A stretch of 64,000 bases of DNA from Catonia carolina (Eukaryota > Arthropoda > Insecta > Hemiptera > Achilidae). This document shows, in pieces, positions 1 to 11,530 of the stretch. The translations under genes were made by a program, and so were the position numbers. Where the stretch lies: NCBI GenBank assembly GCA_035578175.1, contig JAQMRL010000003.1, forward strand, positions 83,277,969-83,341,968. The letters run 5' to 3'. Numbering within the stretch: the first letter of the stretch is position 1; each line of letters opens with the position of its first letter. The notes beneath the pieces are model-generated. The model saw nothing but the letters and a program-made list of their open reading frames with translations. It was not told the DNA's origin and made no database searches.

Positions 1-544
1 CTCCACACGGTTTTTTTCTTTTTCATTCTATTCTCAGTTGTTGCCTATTTATACAGTAATAGTTAGTCTATCTATCTTCTATTAGACTATTAACTATCAT
101 TATTAAAATTTTCTCTTTCGATAAGTAATTATAGAACGCATCTTTCTTCCTACTTGTTATTCATAGTATCTATACTACAGTGTACAACGGTGTACACAAT
201 TATTAATTTATTAATTGCTTTATCATATACGTGATTTGGTTTTTTATTACCTCATTTTATATGCTAATCGACTTATTAATTGGTACACTGAATACATACG
301 CCCATACTGTTTTATTATCCAGATACACGGGTTAATTTTAAGTTCATCTTTTTTTAAAATAGTTTCTGGTAGACATTATCTTATACATAGAATTATTTTC
401 TTTTTAATGGTGCTCTTATTCACGATTTTTGGCCTTTCATTCATTTTTCAGAATTTTTATCGCTAACAACTTTTTTAATTTTTATTGAATTCTTTTAGGA
501 AGAAAAAAATAAATTGATTGAGTCATTGCTAAAAAATTTTTTAT
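1..544. other. No recognisable gene
   Basis: A+T-rich sequence with only short ORFs; nothing assigned. Confidence 0.6.
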
Positions 545-556
545 ATTATTCAACCC

Positions 557-879
557 GCCAGGTTGGTAACCCACCGGGTTGGTCTAGAGGTAAAGTCGTC
601 GCCAAAATCAGCTGTTTAACTGCTGATTTTCGGAGACGAAGGTTCCTGGTTCAAATCCTAGTACAGGTAGTTACTTTTATACGGATTTGAATACTTGACA
701 GTGGTTACCGGTGTACTTTGATGGTTGGGGTTTAATTAACCATACTCTCTCAGGAATGGTCAGTCTGGGTCTGTACAAGACTACACTTCATACACATCAT
801 CCTCATCTCATTGGGTCATGGGGTTGCTTATTGTTCTAAATTGAACAGATTGCAACGTACAAAAATTAAGAATAAAAAA
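557..879 (+). repeat. tRNA-derived SINE family T1, intact copy
   Basis: The copy is flanked by a perfect 12-bp target duplication ATTATTCAACCC (545-556 and 880-891). Its head carries an A box (TGGTCTAGAGG) and a B box (GGTTCAAATCC), the internal Pol III promoter of tRNA genes. The body ends TTGCAACGTAC followed by an A-rich tail. The near-perfect duplication suggests a fairly recent insertion. An inverted motif AATCAGCTGTTTAAC/GCTGATT sits between the two boxes. Confidence 0.9.
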
Positions 880-891
880 ATTATTCAACCC

Positions 892-2010
892 TCATTGTTT
901 GTTGTCATCTGAGATTGATAGATTTTTATAACATATAAAAAATTCCGTCTTCAAATGGTTTTAAATGTTGAATTTTTAGAGCTGTTGACTCATGCTTGAT
1001 CACTAATTTTCATCAGTTTACAAGAACGTCCGATTTGTAAGCCTACACACCAATTCACGTGGTGCTCCTGCACGTATCAAGTGATTATATCTTCTGTAGC
1101 GGTCGTTACACCTACACATAGGCTTAACACATTTTATTATAATGATCGCCATCAACCGAATATAAGTTTATACTGATAATCATAGACACCAGAACAAAAG
1201 TATAATAAAAACGATAAAATATTTCCATCGTTACACAGGTTTGTTAAAAAAAACTATATAACCAAAACGAGCTTCTTTATTTACCTGTCAGAATTATCAT
1301 CAAGATGCAATAACTATTTTATAACTGACCAATAAATTACAATTAGGCCTAAATAAAAATCAAAACTAAATAAGAAAATTAAATAGGCTAAAAAGGAGGA
1401 AAAAATAATAAGAGAAAATAATAAATTACTTCTGACGCAAAAAATATAAATTTCTATTAAAATCAACGTCTACGAGTCAACTACTAAAATATTGTAATGT
1501 TTGCTCCGGGTTCTTTCGGAATTTGGTTGTTTATTTATAATTTAAACTTATAACATTTATATGCAAATTAATTAATTACAATTAATCATTGCATTTATAA
1601 CTAACTTACTAGTAAATTACAATTAAACTACTTAAATTAATATTATGCTAAATTAATACAAAATGTTATTAAAAATTTAAGATTTACACTAATTTAATTT
1701 TAAGAAATATGGCCACTTACAATCAGACAATTAGTTAACCGTTACTTACAAACCAAATTATTGTATAATAACGTTTCTATACGTAGAACTGCTATCAACG
1801 TACCGCGTTACGTACAAGCACTCTAATCACACTGGTTTCACATCTGATTTTCTACTACTCTCCACCGACAAGATTAAACGTTAGCGTAGCTATATTAAAA
1901 CAACCTTTGTACAAAGAATTTTCAAGATTATTAAATACACAAACGGATAATAAAAACACAAGAAATAAACGACAATCCAGAAATTAATAGAAATAAAATA
2001 TAAAAGAATT
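892..2010. other. No recognisable gene
   Basis: A+T-rich; no repeat shared with the rest of the window was recognised. Confidence 0.6.
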
Positions 2011-2375
2011 GTGTTTGGGTCATTAACCAAGAGGCTGGTTTGAACCTCTAGAGGCTTCACTAAGTAAAACGAGGAGTGAGGTGGTTCACCATTGCCTTTT
2101 CCACTGAGTAGAAAAGTAGCCTATGCTTATCAGTATACCAGGCTCTCTGAAAAGCATTTACTTCCCATCCTGAAAATTACATTTCACTTCATTCACTACA
2201 GGGTCTGGCTGTATAATGAAATTGATCACTCTCAGAGGAGATAATTCTGACTTGTTCTTGTACACCTGTAACTCTTTCTTCTTAAATGCTTCAGTCGTAT
2301 AATTAGCTAACCATATGATAAGAAACAGATTTATTTTTATGTCCCTGGAACTAGAAGTTCGAGTGCAAATAAAAC
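2011..2375 (-). repeat. (AAC)-tailed retroelement copy, 5'-truncated
   Basis: This is a member of a family of about 390 bp with seven copies here. In the sense direction full copies start TGCCCGT..CGGGCAGGTGG and end in GTTGACCTAAAC plus an (AAC)n run. This copy is diverged and lacks the first bases. No internal Pol III promoter is obvious at its start, so SINE versus truncated LINE end is unresolved. Confidence 0.75.
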
Positions 2376-3706
2376 AATTTTAGAACCGAAAAAAATAAAA
2401 CAAACTAGAAAAATAAATAGCAATACACAATACCCTAATGGTATACAATTCGTTTTTCAAACAAGACTGACGCTCTCACAAGTTATAAAAACTCACATTT
2501 GTCAAAAACTTCATACAACAGCTATATTGTCAAAACACTATCGTTGGTCTAGCCGCTGTGTTACAATATGCCACTTTAAAATTAATCGTAAAAACAACTA
2601 CGTAGGCTATAGCCTATATATGGATGTTAAATTGCACTGTAATTCATTCCTGCAAATGAATTTCAATAATTATAAGTAATGTAATATATATTTTATAAAA
2701 AGATGAATTAATAATTTACGTTTCGGTTACAAAAATAATTGAAGTAAACTGACTGTAGTAGCTATGTAATGCAGGAGGCTATTATTACAGCCTTGTTATG
2801 TTGGTTAATTATTGACTTCAGAGATAATAGTGTGTTGAAAATAATAAGGTAGTTAGTTTATCGCTATGTATTAAAAGCGTTTTTAAAACGATTGATAGTT
2901 GGAAGTCAAGGTCTTGTCTTTCTCATTGTGGTAAAAATATGTCTTATTATGTTAAAGGTAAATAATTGTTTTTACTAACAAATACTTGTAGTCTGAATAA
3001 GTATAGTATTGTAACAAATTGATTAAAAATATCATCTATTTATTAATGAAAATTATAGCGTTGTATGTTTAGTTGCGTTCTGTTCGTGGGAGACTTCAAT
3101 GAACGGGTAGCAACGAACGCGCGGTACACATCGTCTTTCCCTCTCTCTTAATTCCTGTGCATTTCCTTTTATTTTCCGCCCACATCGAACGCTTCTTAGT
3201 CTAAAACCATAGTTGTAGTAACTACCTACCTTCTATTTTGTTATTGTGGGTATACTTTACGTCTTTCTTTACCTTAAGCAACGGTCGGTCGGTTAAAACA
3301 GCTGCAACGGAAATTGCACAATGTTTGATTATTACACTTACTAATCGTAGGCTAAATAATACCGGCAAGTTCATGTTCAATGTGTTATAAGTAATTAAGT
3401 TATTGTATCATATTTCTTTTGGTATGATAGTTCGATGTACGGTATGTATGTTTTATTTTATACGTAAACGTGTCAATTTATTTTTGTTTGCTAATTTTTG
3501 TATAAGGCTAATTTAGTTTGCTAGAAAAATCAGTAGAAGGCGTTATAAAATTAGGATGTTGAAGAACGAAGTTTATAGATAGTTTAAAGTAGAGAATAAG
3601 CTATAGAAAAATTAAGGTGCTGGGGGAAATCATAACGTATTGGAGACAATTTTAGCCGTAAGGAAACAATTACGTGACTTTTAGAAATCTAAACTTTCGC
3701 GGATTT
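2376..3706. other. No recognisable gene
   Basis: A+T-rich apart from a small CpG-containing patch near 3070-3190 (GAACGCGCGGTACACATCG). No coding frame. Confidence 0.55.
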
Positions 3707-4098
3707 GTTGTTGTTTAGGTCAACAGCCGAAAGGCTGGTTTAAACCTCTAGAGGTTTTACTAAGTAAAAACGAGGAGTAAGGTGGGTTACTATTGCCTTC
3801 TTCACTGAGTTGGAAGAGTATGCTTATCAGCATGCCAGGCTCTCCGAAAAGCACCCACTTCCCACTCTGCAAATGATACCTTTACGTCATTCACCACAGG
3901 GTCTGGCTGTACAGTGAAATTTGTTACTCTCAGAAGATATAACTCTGACTAGTGTCTTTTACACCTCTACCTCTTCTGTTCTTAAATAGTTCAGTCATAT
4001 ATAGCATGACTATGTGATAAGAAATAACTTTTTTTTATAGCCTTGGAACCAACAGATCGAGTATAATTAATTTAACACTCCACCTGCCCGTGATGGGC
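3707..4098 (-). repeat. (AAC)-tailed retroelement copy, near full length
   Basis: Runs in the minus sense from GGCCCATCACGGGCAGGTGG to CTGTTGACCTAAACAACAAC. It shares the CCTCTAGAGG and TACTTAGTAAAA motifs with the other copies. No clear target duplication was found. Confidence 0.8.
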
Positions 4099-6225
4099 CT
4101 GCTTTGCAGATTATTGACGAATGTATCCGCCAAATAAATTTTCATACAGGTCGCTTTGCGGATGTATCAGCATATTTACAAATTAGGCTAATTCAAAAAA
4201 AAAGGTTCGACTAAAATAATTGTCTAAATAGTCATTAAAATTATACCGAAATATGTTTGTTTTACCGTAATGTTTTATAACTTAATAAAATTTATTCTTG
4301 TCGTATTGCGGAATTTCCGTTTTAAGGAAATAAAGGATTAAAGGATTGAAATTGGACTTTAAAGTAAATTTTTAGTGGCTTTCTCAAGATAAATTTTCAG
4401 ATATCAAAATATTTGGTATGAGTTATATCAACTCATAAAATTTTGTTTCCCATTCAGTTATAATTTTTTAGTATTTAAAGCATTATGTCACTTTATGGTG
4501 TAGGCCTACTGGCGTTATGTTTTTGTTTATATATTATTTAAATTACATTTCTGCTGAATTTTAATTCTTTACTAATTTCAATTTTTTGTTTTGATTTGCA
4601 GGTGAGTCACAAGTTAAAATAATTTTGGGTACAGCGAAATTATGATTACCTTAGGGCTACTTTCGACTATTGATTTTCTACATCAGGTATAACCTTGGAA
4701 TAATATAAGTACGCTTAATGTATTTGAAATTGTAAATTTATTATTGTGAACATCTATCTTGTGTATTTGCGGAATTTCCGTTTTGTATTAGTTTTCATGA
4801 AATTAAGTTTTTACTAAATGTTTTTAACAATTTTAACGCCGAACCACAGATAAAAGACTTTGTACTCTCTTGTCCTTCGTAGATCACACTTTCGCATATT
4901 AACTAAAAACTAAATTATTTTACAAATATCTAATTCGGCCGATTTATGGATCAGCGCAGCTTCGATCCATGGTTAGGCAAAGAATCTTACGGAAACAGGA
5001 TAAATGTTTTTTAAAATATATTTTCTTCAATTCATATGCAGTCTTTACAACGTACGACATTCTGTCATTCTCGAAACATCAACATTAATTCACAAATACA
5101 TTGACATGTTATATACAACCATTAAGAAATTATACAGTCAGTTTTATTCAAAATTAATTAATAACGTACATTTGGAAATAAGAACATTATTACAACCACA
5201 CCTAATACAAAATCCGAAAAGATTAAAAACCCGCTAGAAAATTAATCTTGTACCATAACGAGATGTACCAATGACGAGAGTTTTTCACTGGGCTGATTTT
5301 TCCGATCAAGAAAAACACCTAACAGGCCTATTACACATTTATGTAAACAACGCTGGTTTTAGTTACGAATACTTCTAATACAAAAAATATATATTTATTT
5401 CTATGTAATTCATTTTCTTTATTTGCCAAAATACATTAACGATTGTCGTGATATTAATTTACTATAAATTAATTTCTGTAACAGTGAGTTCTCTACCTTG
5501 TCCTTAAGTAGGATAAAATTTATTTCTTCAAATAGAAATTTGGTTTTTTATTTGACTTCAAGTAGTTCCAATATTTTATTAAGTTTTAAAATATATATAA
5601 ACACTAGTAGGTCGTACAGTTATTTTCATTACGTTCAATAAATTAAAATAATGTTGTAATTACGTTCAGCCGTTAATTCTTAATGACTTTAAATTTAACC
5701 CAGCCAATATTTACGCTGTGTAAGGCCTAGAAGCTATATTAAAATTACTTTCGTAATAAAAATAAAAAAATGACGAGCGGTATCGCCGGAAGCGGTATTA
5801 ATAAAAAACGAAATATGAATTAAATGTGATTTATGATGGAACGTTGATTAGATTTTTAGCTACATAACATAACCTATCTTTGTTAAAAACGCATAAAGTT
5901 CAAATATTAAGGTAGGTTACGTATTTATGTGTCTTAAAGTGCTGTAGATTAATAATAATAATAAATTATAGCGGAATTTAGTACCGCGGGTTAGGTTGGT
6001 TGAAGAAAGGTCCTTCGCCTGAGGTTATTTTGGGTCTACTACTACGAAATAACAGGTTGCCTTCATTATGAGTACTATTATATTCAGATGTAAAGTTATT
6101 ATTATTTTAGTTAGCAAATAAATTAACAATAAATTCAGTATTTTGATTTTATTTAGCTTATAACATATTTTTGGTTTACTAGTGTAGTGAATTTTTATCC
6201 TTTTCTTGGGAGTGCTTTAGATTTT
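4099..6225. other. No recognisable gene
   Basis: Contains the motif TTGCGGAATTTCCGTTTT twice (about 4306 and 4768). Otherwise A+T-rich with short, unconvincing ORFs. Confidence 0.55.
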
Positions 6226-6387
6226 TACTTTCTCTTGCCTATATGAATATATAGGAAGGAAAGTATTGTTTTCATGTCGATTTTTCGAAATCGAGTTTTC
6301 ACCGGATCTACACGTTTTCAGACCCGCTGAACCCAAAAAACATGTTTTTAGCGATTGGTCTGTGTGTGTGTGTGTGTGCGCGCGCGC

Positions 6388-6443
<56 letters not shown>

Positions 6444-7201
6444 AAAATATCTCAAGAACGGAACATCGTACGAACTTGAAACTTGAAACTTAAGTTACAT
6501 ACCACTACCGGACCCGACACGAACATTTTCATCAAAATCGGTCAACCGGAAGTAGTAGTTTATTCGTGTAATTTTTCACTTTTTTGCGATTTTCTCAAAA
6601 ACTGGTCCTACGATTTTTTTAAAAATCGCCTGGTTTACTCAATTTTTTATTCTCTACAAGATAGGGTGTGCGTCATGTTTGCTGAAATTCTGCGTGAGGA
6701 TGTTTTCACGTAAAAACATTTTCTTTTTAAGATTGCGGCTTTAATATGCATTTTAGCGCAAAACGTTATATAATAAAAGTTGTAGAGAATGTAAAATTCT
6801 ACAACTTTTATTTCAAACATTTTTTTGTATAACGCTTAGTTTAGCGGTAATTAGCAATTTTCTGTTTTTTTCTCACGAAAACGTGTGAAAAATCTATTTT
6901 TTTTAAGATTTCGGCCTTAGAATGCATTTTACGACAAAAGTGTATTAAATAAAATTTATAGGAAATTAAGAGATCTACAACTTTTATTTTAAGCATTTTT
7001 TGTACAGTGCCTAGTTTAGCGTGAATGAGCGATCCGTATTTTTAAGCTAAACTGAGGTCGATTTTAATTTTGCGTATTTCAGTAATGTTTTTTGAGGTTA
7101 GTTGTTTGTTCATTTCTAATGTTTTAATACTAATGTTAGGTTTATTGTTAATTATTTGCATTGGCAAGAGAAAGTTGTGTGAGTGTTTCACACCAGATTT
7201 T
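6226..7201 (+). mobile_element. HINE-like (non-autonomous Helentron-like) element, full length
   Basis: The 5' end has TTTT-ACTTTCTCTTGCC (6227-6239). Its inverted partner GGCAAGAGAAAGT stands at 7163-7175, followed by a hairpin GTGTGA-gtgtt-TCACAC (7177-7193) and CCAGATTTT. The core has a long TG/CG microsatellite and two diverged repeats of about 170 bp (about 6725-6870 and 6903-7040). Helentron-derived non-autonomous elements (HINEs, such as Drosophila DINE-1) are known for an asymmetric sub-terminal inverted repeat, a 3' hairpin, T-rich ends, and central microsatellite and tandem repeats. No transposase is encoded; apparent ORFs through the microsatellite are artefacts. A MITE is the alternative, but the hairpin outside the inverted repeat is against it. 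Confidence 0.72.
6361..6441. repeat. (TG)n(CG)n(TG)n compound microsatellite
   Basis: Eighty-one bases alternate strictly between pyrimidine and purine, with a pure CG block of about 24 bp in the middle. It forms the core of a HINE-like element and is a strong candidate for Z-DNA formation. Confidence 0.95.
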
Positions 7202-7320
7202 TTTTGAAGGAATGATTGTTCTTTTTCTCATGTTTGATTATTATTTGTATTGAAGTTCATAACGTATCGTCATAAAAGTTGTAGCGATAGCCATTTATAT
7301 TTTTATATTGTTAATAAACA

Positions 7321-7490
7321 GGGTGGAAAGTAAGTGCTTTTCGGAGGGCTTGGCATGCTGATGAGCATACTCTTTCAGCTCAGTGAGGAAGGCAATAGTA
7401 AACCACCTTATTTCTCGTTTTTCTGAGTAAAACCTCTAGAGGTTCAAACCTGCCTTTCGGCTGTTGACCTAAATAACAACAACAAACAGT
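7321..7490 (+). repeat. (AAC)-tailed retroelement copy, strongly 5'-truncated
   Basis: Only the last 170 bp are present (GGGTGGAAAGTAAGTGC to ACCTAAATAACAACAACAA). Losing the 5' part while keeping the repeat tail is the hallmark of target-primed reverse transcription, and it fixes the orientation of this family. Confidence 0.82.
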
Positions 7491-7816
7491 GAAAAATTTA
7501 TAATGGCTAGAATAGTATTGCCATACAAGCGAGCGGTAGAGCATCAAGAAATTTTTTGAAATCCATTGTTTGCAGAATTGGCCATACAGAATCTAAGCGG
7601 TAACGCCGAACGGCAGTATTTCCCCGCTAAAATGCTGATTGATTTCACTAATTTAGTTCAGTCGTGGTCAAATAATGAACAGTAATGACGGAAGTCATTT
7701 AACGAAACTGCAAATGGCGCTCTGTCGCTTACCATTTTTTTTTCAAACGCGTTCGCTTAAGAAATACCGCTTTGACCCTGGTTGTTCACCGCTCTTCTAT
7801 ATGTCCGTAGCCTTAA

Positions 7817-8382
7817 CTCTGTATCGGTTTTTGGTAAGTATACTTACCACTGGCAAGAAGATCAATTTTTTTAAAGAATAAGCTATGGAGTTTGAACCCT
7901 ATTGGCATTTTATTGTTTATAGATGTACTCTGGTAAGTAGGCTATCCACATTTTGAAATTACTGTGCAGCTGACATTTGCTTCTTGAGTTACACGAATGT
8001 GGTAAGGATTCATTCCAGCGTACGAAACCGTGTTGTTTTGTTGTTACTTTTGTACGTTTTGTACAGTGCTTAGAAAATTCGAGTTTTTTACGGAAAAGGA
8101 AGCATTCATGCTAATATAAAGTTGAGATAAGTTATTCTACACATTTTTCTGTTATATAGGACTATAAGTTGTTTTAATAAGCATTCTTACTAATAAACAT
8201 TTTGTGATTCCCATTTCAATTAACGTTTCTTGGTAAGTATAGACGACTTACCAGGCCTTAACATAAAAAAAGAAATATCTTACTGTTCAGGCCCTAGAAA
8301 TACATTATCCAAGTCCCTATAAAACAAAATTTAACATTTTACAACATGTATATTTTTCCCCGTAGTACTGCCCTATAAAGGG
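7817..8382 (-). mobile_element. piggyBac-like MITE
   Basis: Flanked by TTAA (7813-7816 and 8383-8386), with the right terminus CCCTATAAAGGG. Diverged full-length relative of the element at 43933-44521. Sub-terminal palindromes of the form TTGGTAAGTATACTTACCA lie at both ends and are likely transposase binding sites. TTAA duplications and CCC/GGG termini are piggyBac hallmarks. Non-coding. Confidence 0.72.
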
Positions 8383-8386
8383 TTAA

Positions 8387-8953
8387 ATGGAAAATCGGTC
8401 TTTCAACAGTTGGAACAGTTGGTCGAATTCTCAAGTATTGTTTACCATATTTCTAGTAATTTAAAATTTAGTATTAAACTGAAAAAAATGTGCATTAGAT
8501 AATTTTTCGTATTAGTATATATTTGTTTCATTTTTGATTTTCTGTTGCGTTTTCTCGAAGAATAGTTTTTGTTCTAGAACGAAGGAATATTTAACAATTA
8601 TCTATTAACTGAAACATTTGATTAAATCTGTAACATTTCTTTAAAAACTTATATTTTATTTAATTTTCATTACAAATTATTTAGATTTTCTTTATTTTTT
8701 TTACAATAGAAATCCTCTACCTTTAGGTTTAGAAAATTTACTTGCTCGTTTACCTTTTTCATTTTTTTACTTCGTATTAGAATTCTGATAGTATCCTTTT
8801 AAACCTTATCAGGATGAAGTTTAGCATACCCTTTCTGGATTGAATATCATTTTAAAGAACTAAACATGTTAATATTTTTCTGAAATAATTTAAAAAATAA
8901 CACGTGTGAGATATTAGAAAACTTTTTAAAGTTTAGATGTGTATTATGAGATT

Positions 8954-8992
<39 letters not shown>

Positions 8993-10624
8993 TTTCTGAC
9001 AGATCATAGATCTCATGGACCGAAGGTAAATTTTTTGAATAGAAGTAGAAGTATGCTGTCGTATTATGAATAGGGACTACATTATTTACCTCACGATTTT
9101 CTTTGCGGCTAATCTTTCCCAAGTACTGGTTAATATAAAAGGTCTTAATATGAGGAATTTAGTATTCATATTTTATTGCTTAGGTAAAAGGTAAATGTAG
9201 GGATAAAAAGGAAGGGGCGTAGTTGCCTGACAGCCGCATTTAAATATCCGTAAATACAGTAATAATAACATGGTTAATTTATTTAATTATAATAAAAAAA
9301 TGAACGAAACGTGTTCAATTACGTCTCTATGGTGGTCGGCCGTATCTAAATCAGTACGATGATTTCAGTTGTTGATGTTTTCCGTTTGTTTTGCGTTTTC
9401 GATTACTCGCTGGTTCAAAATGTTATTGTCAAATTTTTATACATTTTTTGTCATCATTGGATTTCTACATTCCTACCTCTCCTTCAAGCTTTAGACTCAT
9501 AAGCCTGTTGCCACTTAAAATTGTACAACCTATCTCTTTCGTGGTCGTCCAACCTCTCGGGCACCACCAAGCATGAAAGATAATATTCTCCTCGAGTCAA
9601 CTTTGTGTCATTCTACCCTCATGGTCGAACCAACTCTGATGATGTATATTGATTCTTGCATTCATCTAAACATGCCGAACCTGTTCCTTATGTCAGAGTT
9701 TTCATATTTTCTCTTATTAAATCACTGTGGATTCTGCGTAAAAATTAAATTTCTGACACTTGCACTAAGCTCATATATTTGGTTGTTAAAAAAATTTATT
9801 TTTTAAAATTAAAAACGTTCATGAATTGATTCTTTCAAATTACTGTTTCAGGAAAATTTTTTTTAAATTTTAGAACAACCATTTTTGCTAATGAAGTAAT
9901 TTTCGAAGGCGTGTTGAAAATATTCAAAGAAGGAAAAGTTGCTTTAAGAAATTGCCTTTATTTTGTAGGGATCACTTTTCCTAAATTTGCAAATTCTACC
10001 ACTTGTCCTTTTTTATTTTAATCTTTCTGATTCGTAACGAATAGAGACTGACAAGAAGATGAGGATAACGACATTAAAAAATTAAGACAGATAAAGTAAT
10101 TCAACAATTTAAAAAATTGAAAGGAATTGGTTTGTTAAAATTTTTATTTTTGAAACATATAATGACAAAAGAGATCAAGAAAAATTTGACATAAATTTTG
10201 TTTGTTTCATTCTGTTTCTTCTACTAAGAAACTAAAAGTAGTAAGAAAATAAATTGTAAACTTAAAATAGTCAATTTTTTATTTTAAAATTAAGTTACGA
10301 ACAGTTTAGATTTTAGTAAAAATAATAATTTTCTTCTTGGGATGTGGTTATAAGTTTTGTACAGATGATACGCGAAGAAGAAAGTTTAATTCATTATTAA
10401 AAGAAATTTTTAAATGAAATTGCTACAAATACATGACATCAGCGAAATTTTTTAAGTGTGAATGTTTAACGTTGAAAGATAAACCGATGAAGTAGGATGA
10501 AGGTTTGCCTACTATGGTTCAAAGTTGCATATTTTATAGAAATCGATCATTAAATTCAATGGTAAACAATAGGGTGTTAAGTATTTTTAATTTTCCATTT
10601 TGTGAATTTAATTATAATATTAGG
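8387..10624. other. No recognisable gene
   Basis: One GT microsatellite. Short ORFs at 9391-9806 show no family features. Confidence 0.55.
8957..8987. repeat. (GT)n microsatellite
   Basis: About 30 bases of GT repeats outside any recognised HINE-like copy. Confidence 0.9.
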
Positions 10625-11233
10625 AAATTGGGTTATTTCACCCAACCTACATACGCAAAAACCAAGTATGGTCTCGACATCCTCCAACGAATCTTAACCA
10701 CATCAGAAAACACATTTTTAAAAACCCTCAACCTCACTTCGAGCTTTAAAGGCATCAAGTACTACTTACACGATTACGCATTGGACATTCCACACTTACA
10801 GACAAACTCTTACTGAAGAAAGAAGAACCACACATTGTACAGATTGCAACACGCCACTTACAATCAAAAACATCATTACAGACTCCCAAACTACACAATC
10901 CACACGAGCACTATTCAGAATTAACAACATTTAGCGGTTTTAGAATTAACAACAAAGTAGCGGTTCAAAACACAATAATTTTTTTTAAATTTCACACTTT
11001 CACATTTGATATAATTGTAAAATCGGATATTTAATTTATCATTGTCATTCTATTTTTTATTTATCTGTTGTCTAAATTTTAATTGAACCTAACTAATTTT
11101 TCATTATGTTTTTATATATGACCTAATTGTCTTTGTTTGTCTTCTTTGGAAATTTTATACTACATCTATTTATATGTAACGTGGTCGCTAATGACCTCGT
11201 AGTCGATGCGACCCTAAATAAATAAATAAATAC
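10625..11233 (+). pseudogene. 3' end of a jockey/I-like LINE with CCHC-type motif and AAAT tail
   Basis: A frameshifted reading near 10830-10925 gives PH-CTDCNTPLTIKNIITDS, the zinc-knuckle-like end of many jockey- and I-group ORF2 proteins. A 3' UTR follows, with a short hairpin GTCGC(11184)...GCGAC(11208) and a (AAAT)n tail (11215-11233). This hairpin and tail are shared with SINEs at 19.7, 22.8, 25.5, 47.8 and 60.3 kb, which suggests this LINE lineage mobilised them. Confidence 0.7.
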
Positions 11234-11349
11234 GCAAAAACATAAACACGACTGTTTGTTTAGATCAACTTGTCTTTTTAAAGAAAAAAATAATGCAAAA
11301 CTCTTTTTCGAACATCTTGTACTGTAATAGTAATTCGTTTTTCATTCAC

Positions 11350-11530
11350 CTTGGCAAATCTTCAAGGTTTAGACGTAAAGAGGTCCTCCGGACGGCCTTC
11401 AGTGGATGGAGTCGCTGGGTCTACCCTGGCCGACCGGCAGGCCCATCAGATCCGTGGGCGGACGTATAATTCCTATACATGGAGTTCTATGTGTGGGCTG
11501 TATCCGCTGCCAAGATGTCCTTCCTACATC
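11350..11530. other. GC-rich patch of unknown origin
   Basis: About 180 bases are markedly more GC-rich than the A+T-rich flanks (GTCCTCCGGACGGCCTTC, CCTGGCCGACCGGCAGGCCC). One frame is open on the plus strand (QGLDVKRSSGRPSVDGVAGS...), but no family was recognised. It may be a fragment of a mobile element or a host exon. Confidence 0.3.

Noticed and set aside
6266..6493. Open frame with a long CVCVCV run as a cysteine-rich protein
   Set aside because: The run is the translated TG microsatellite of a HINE-like element; the same artefact appears in the other copies.
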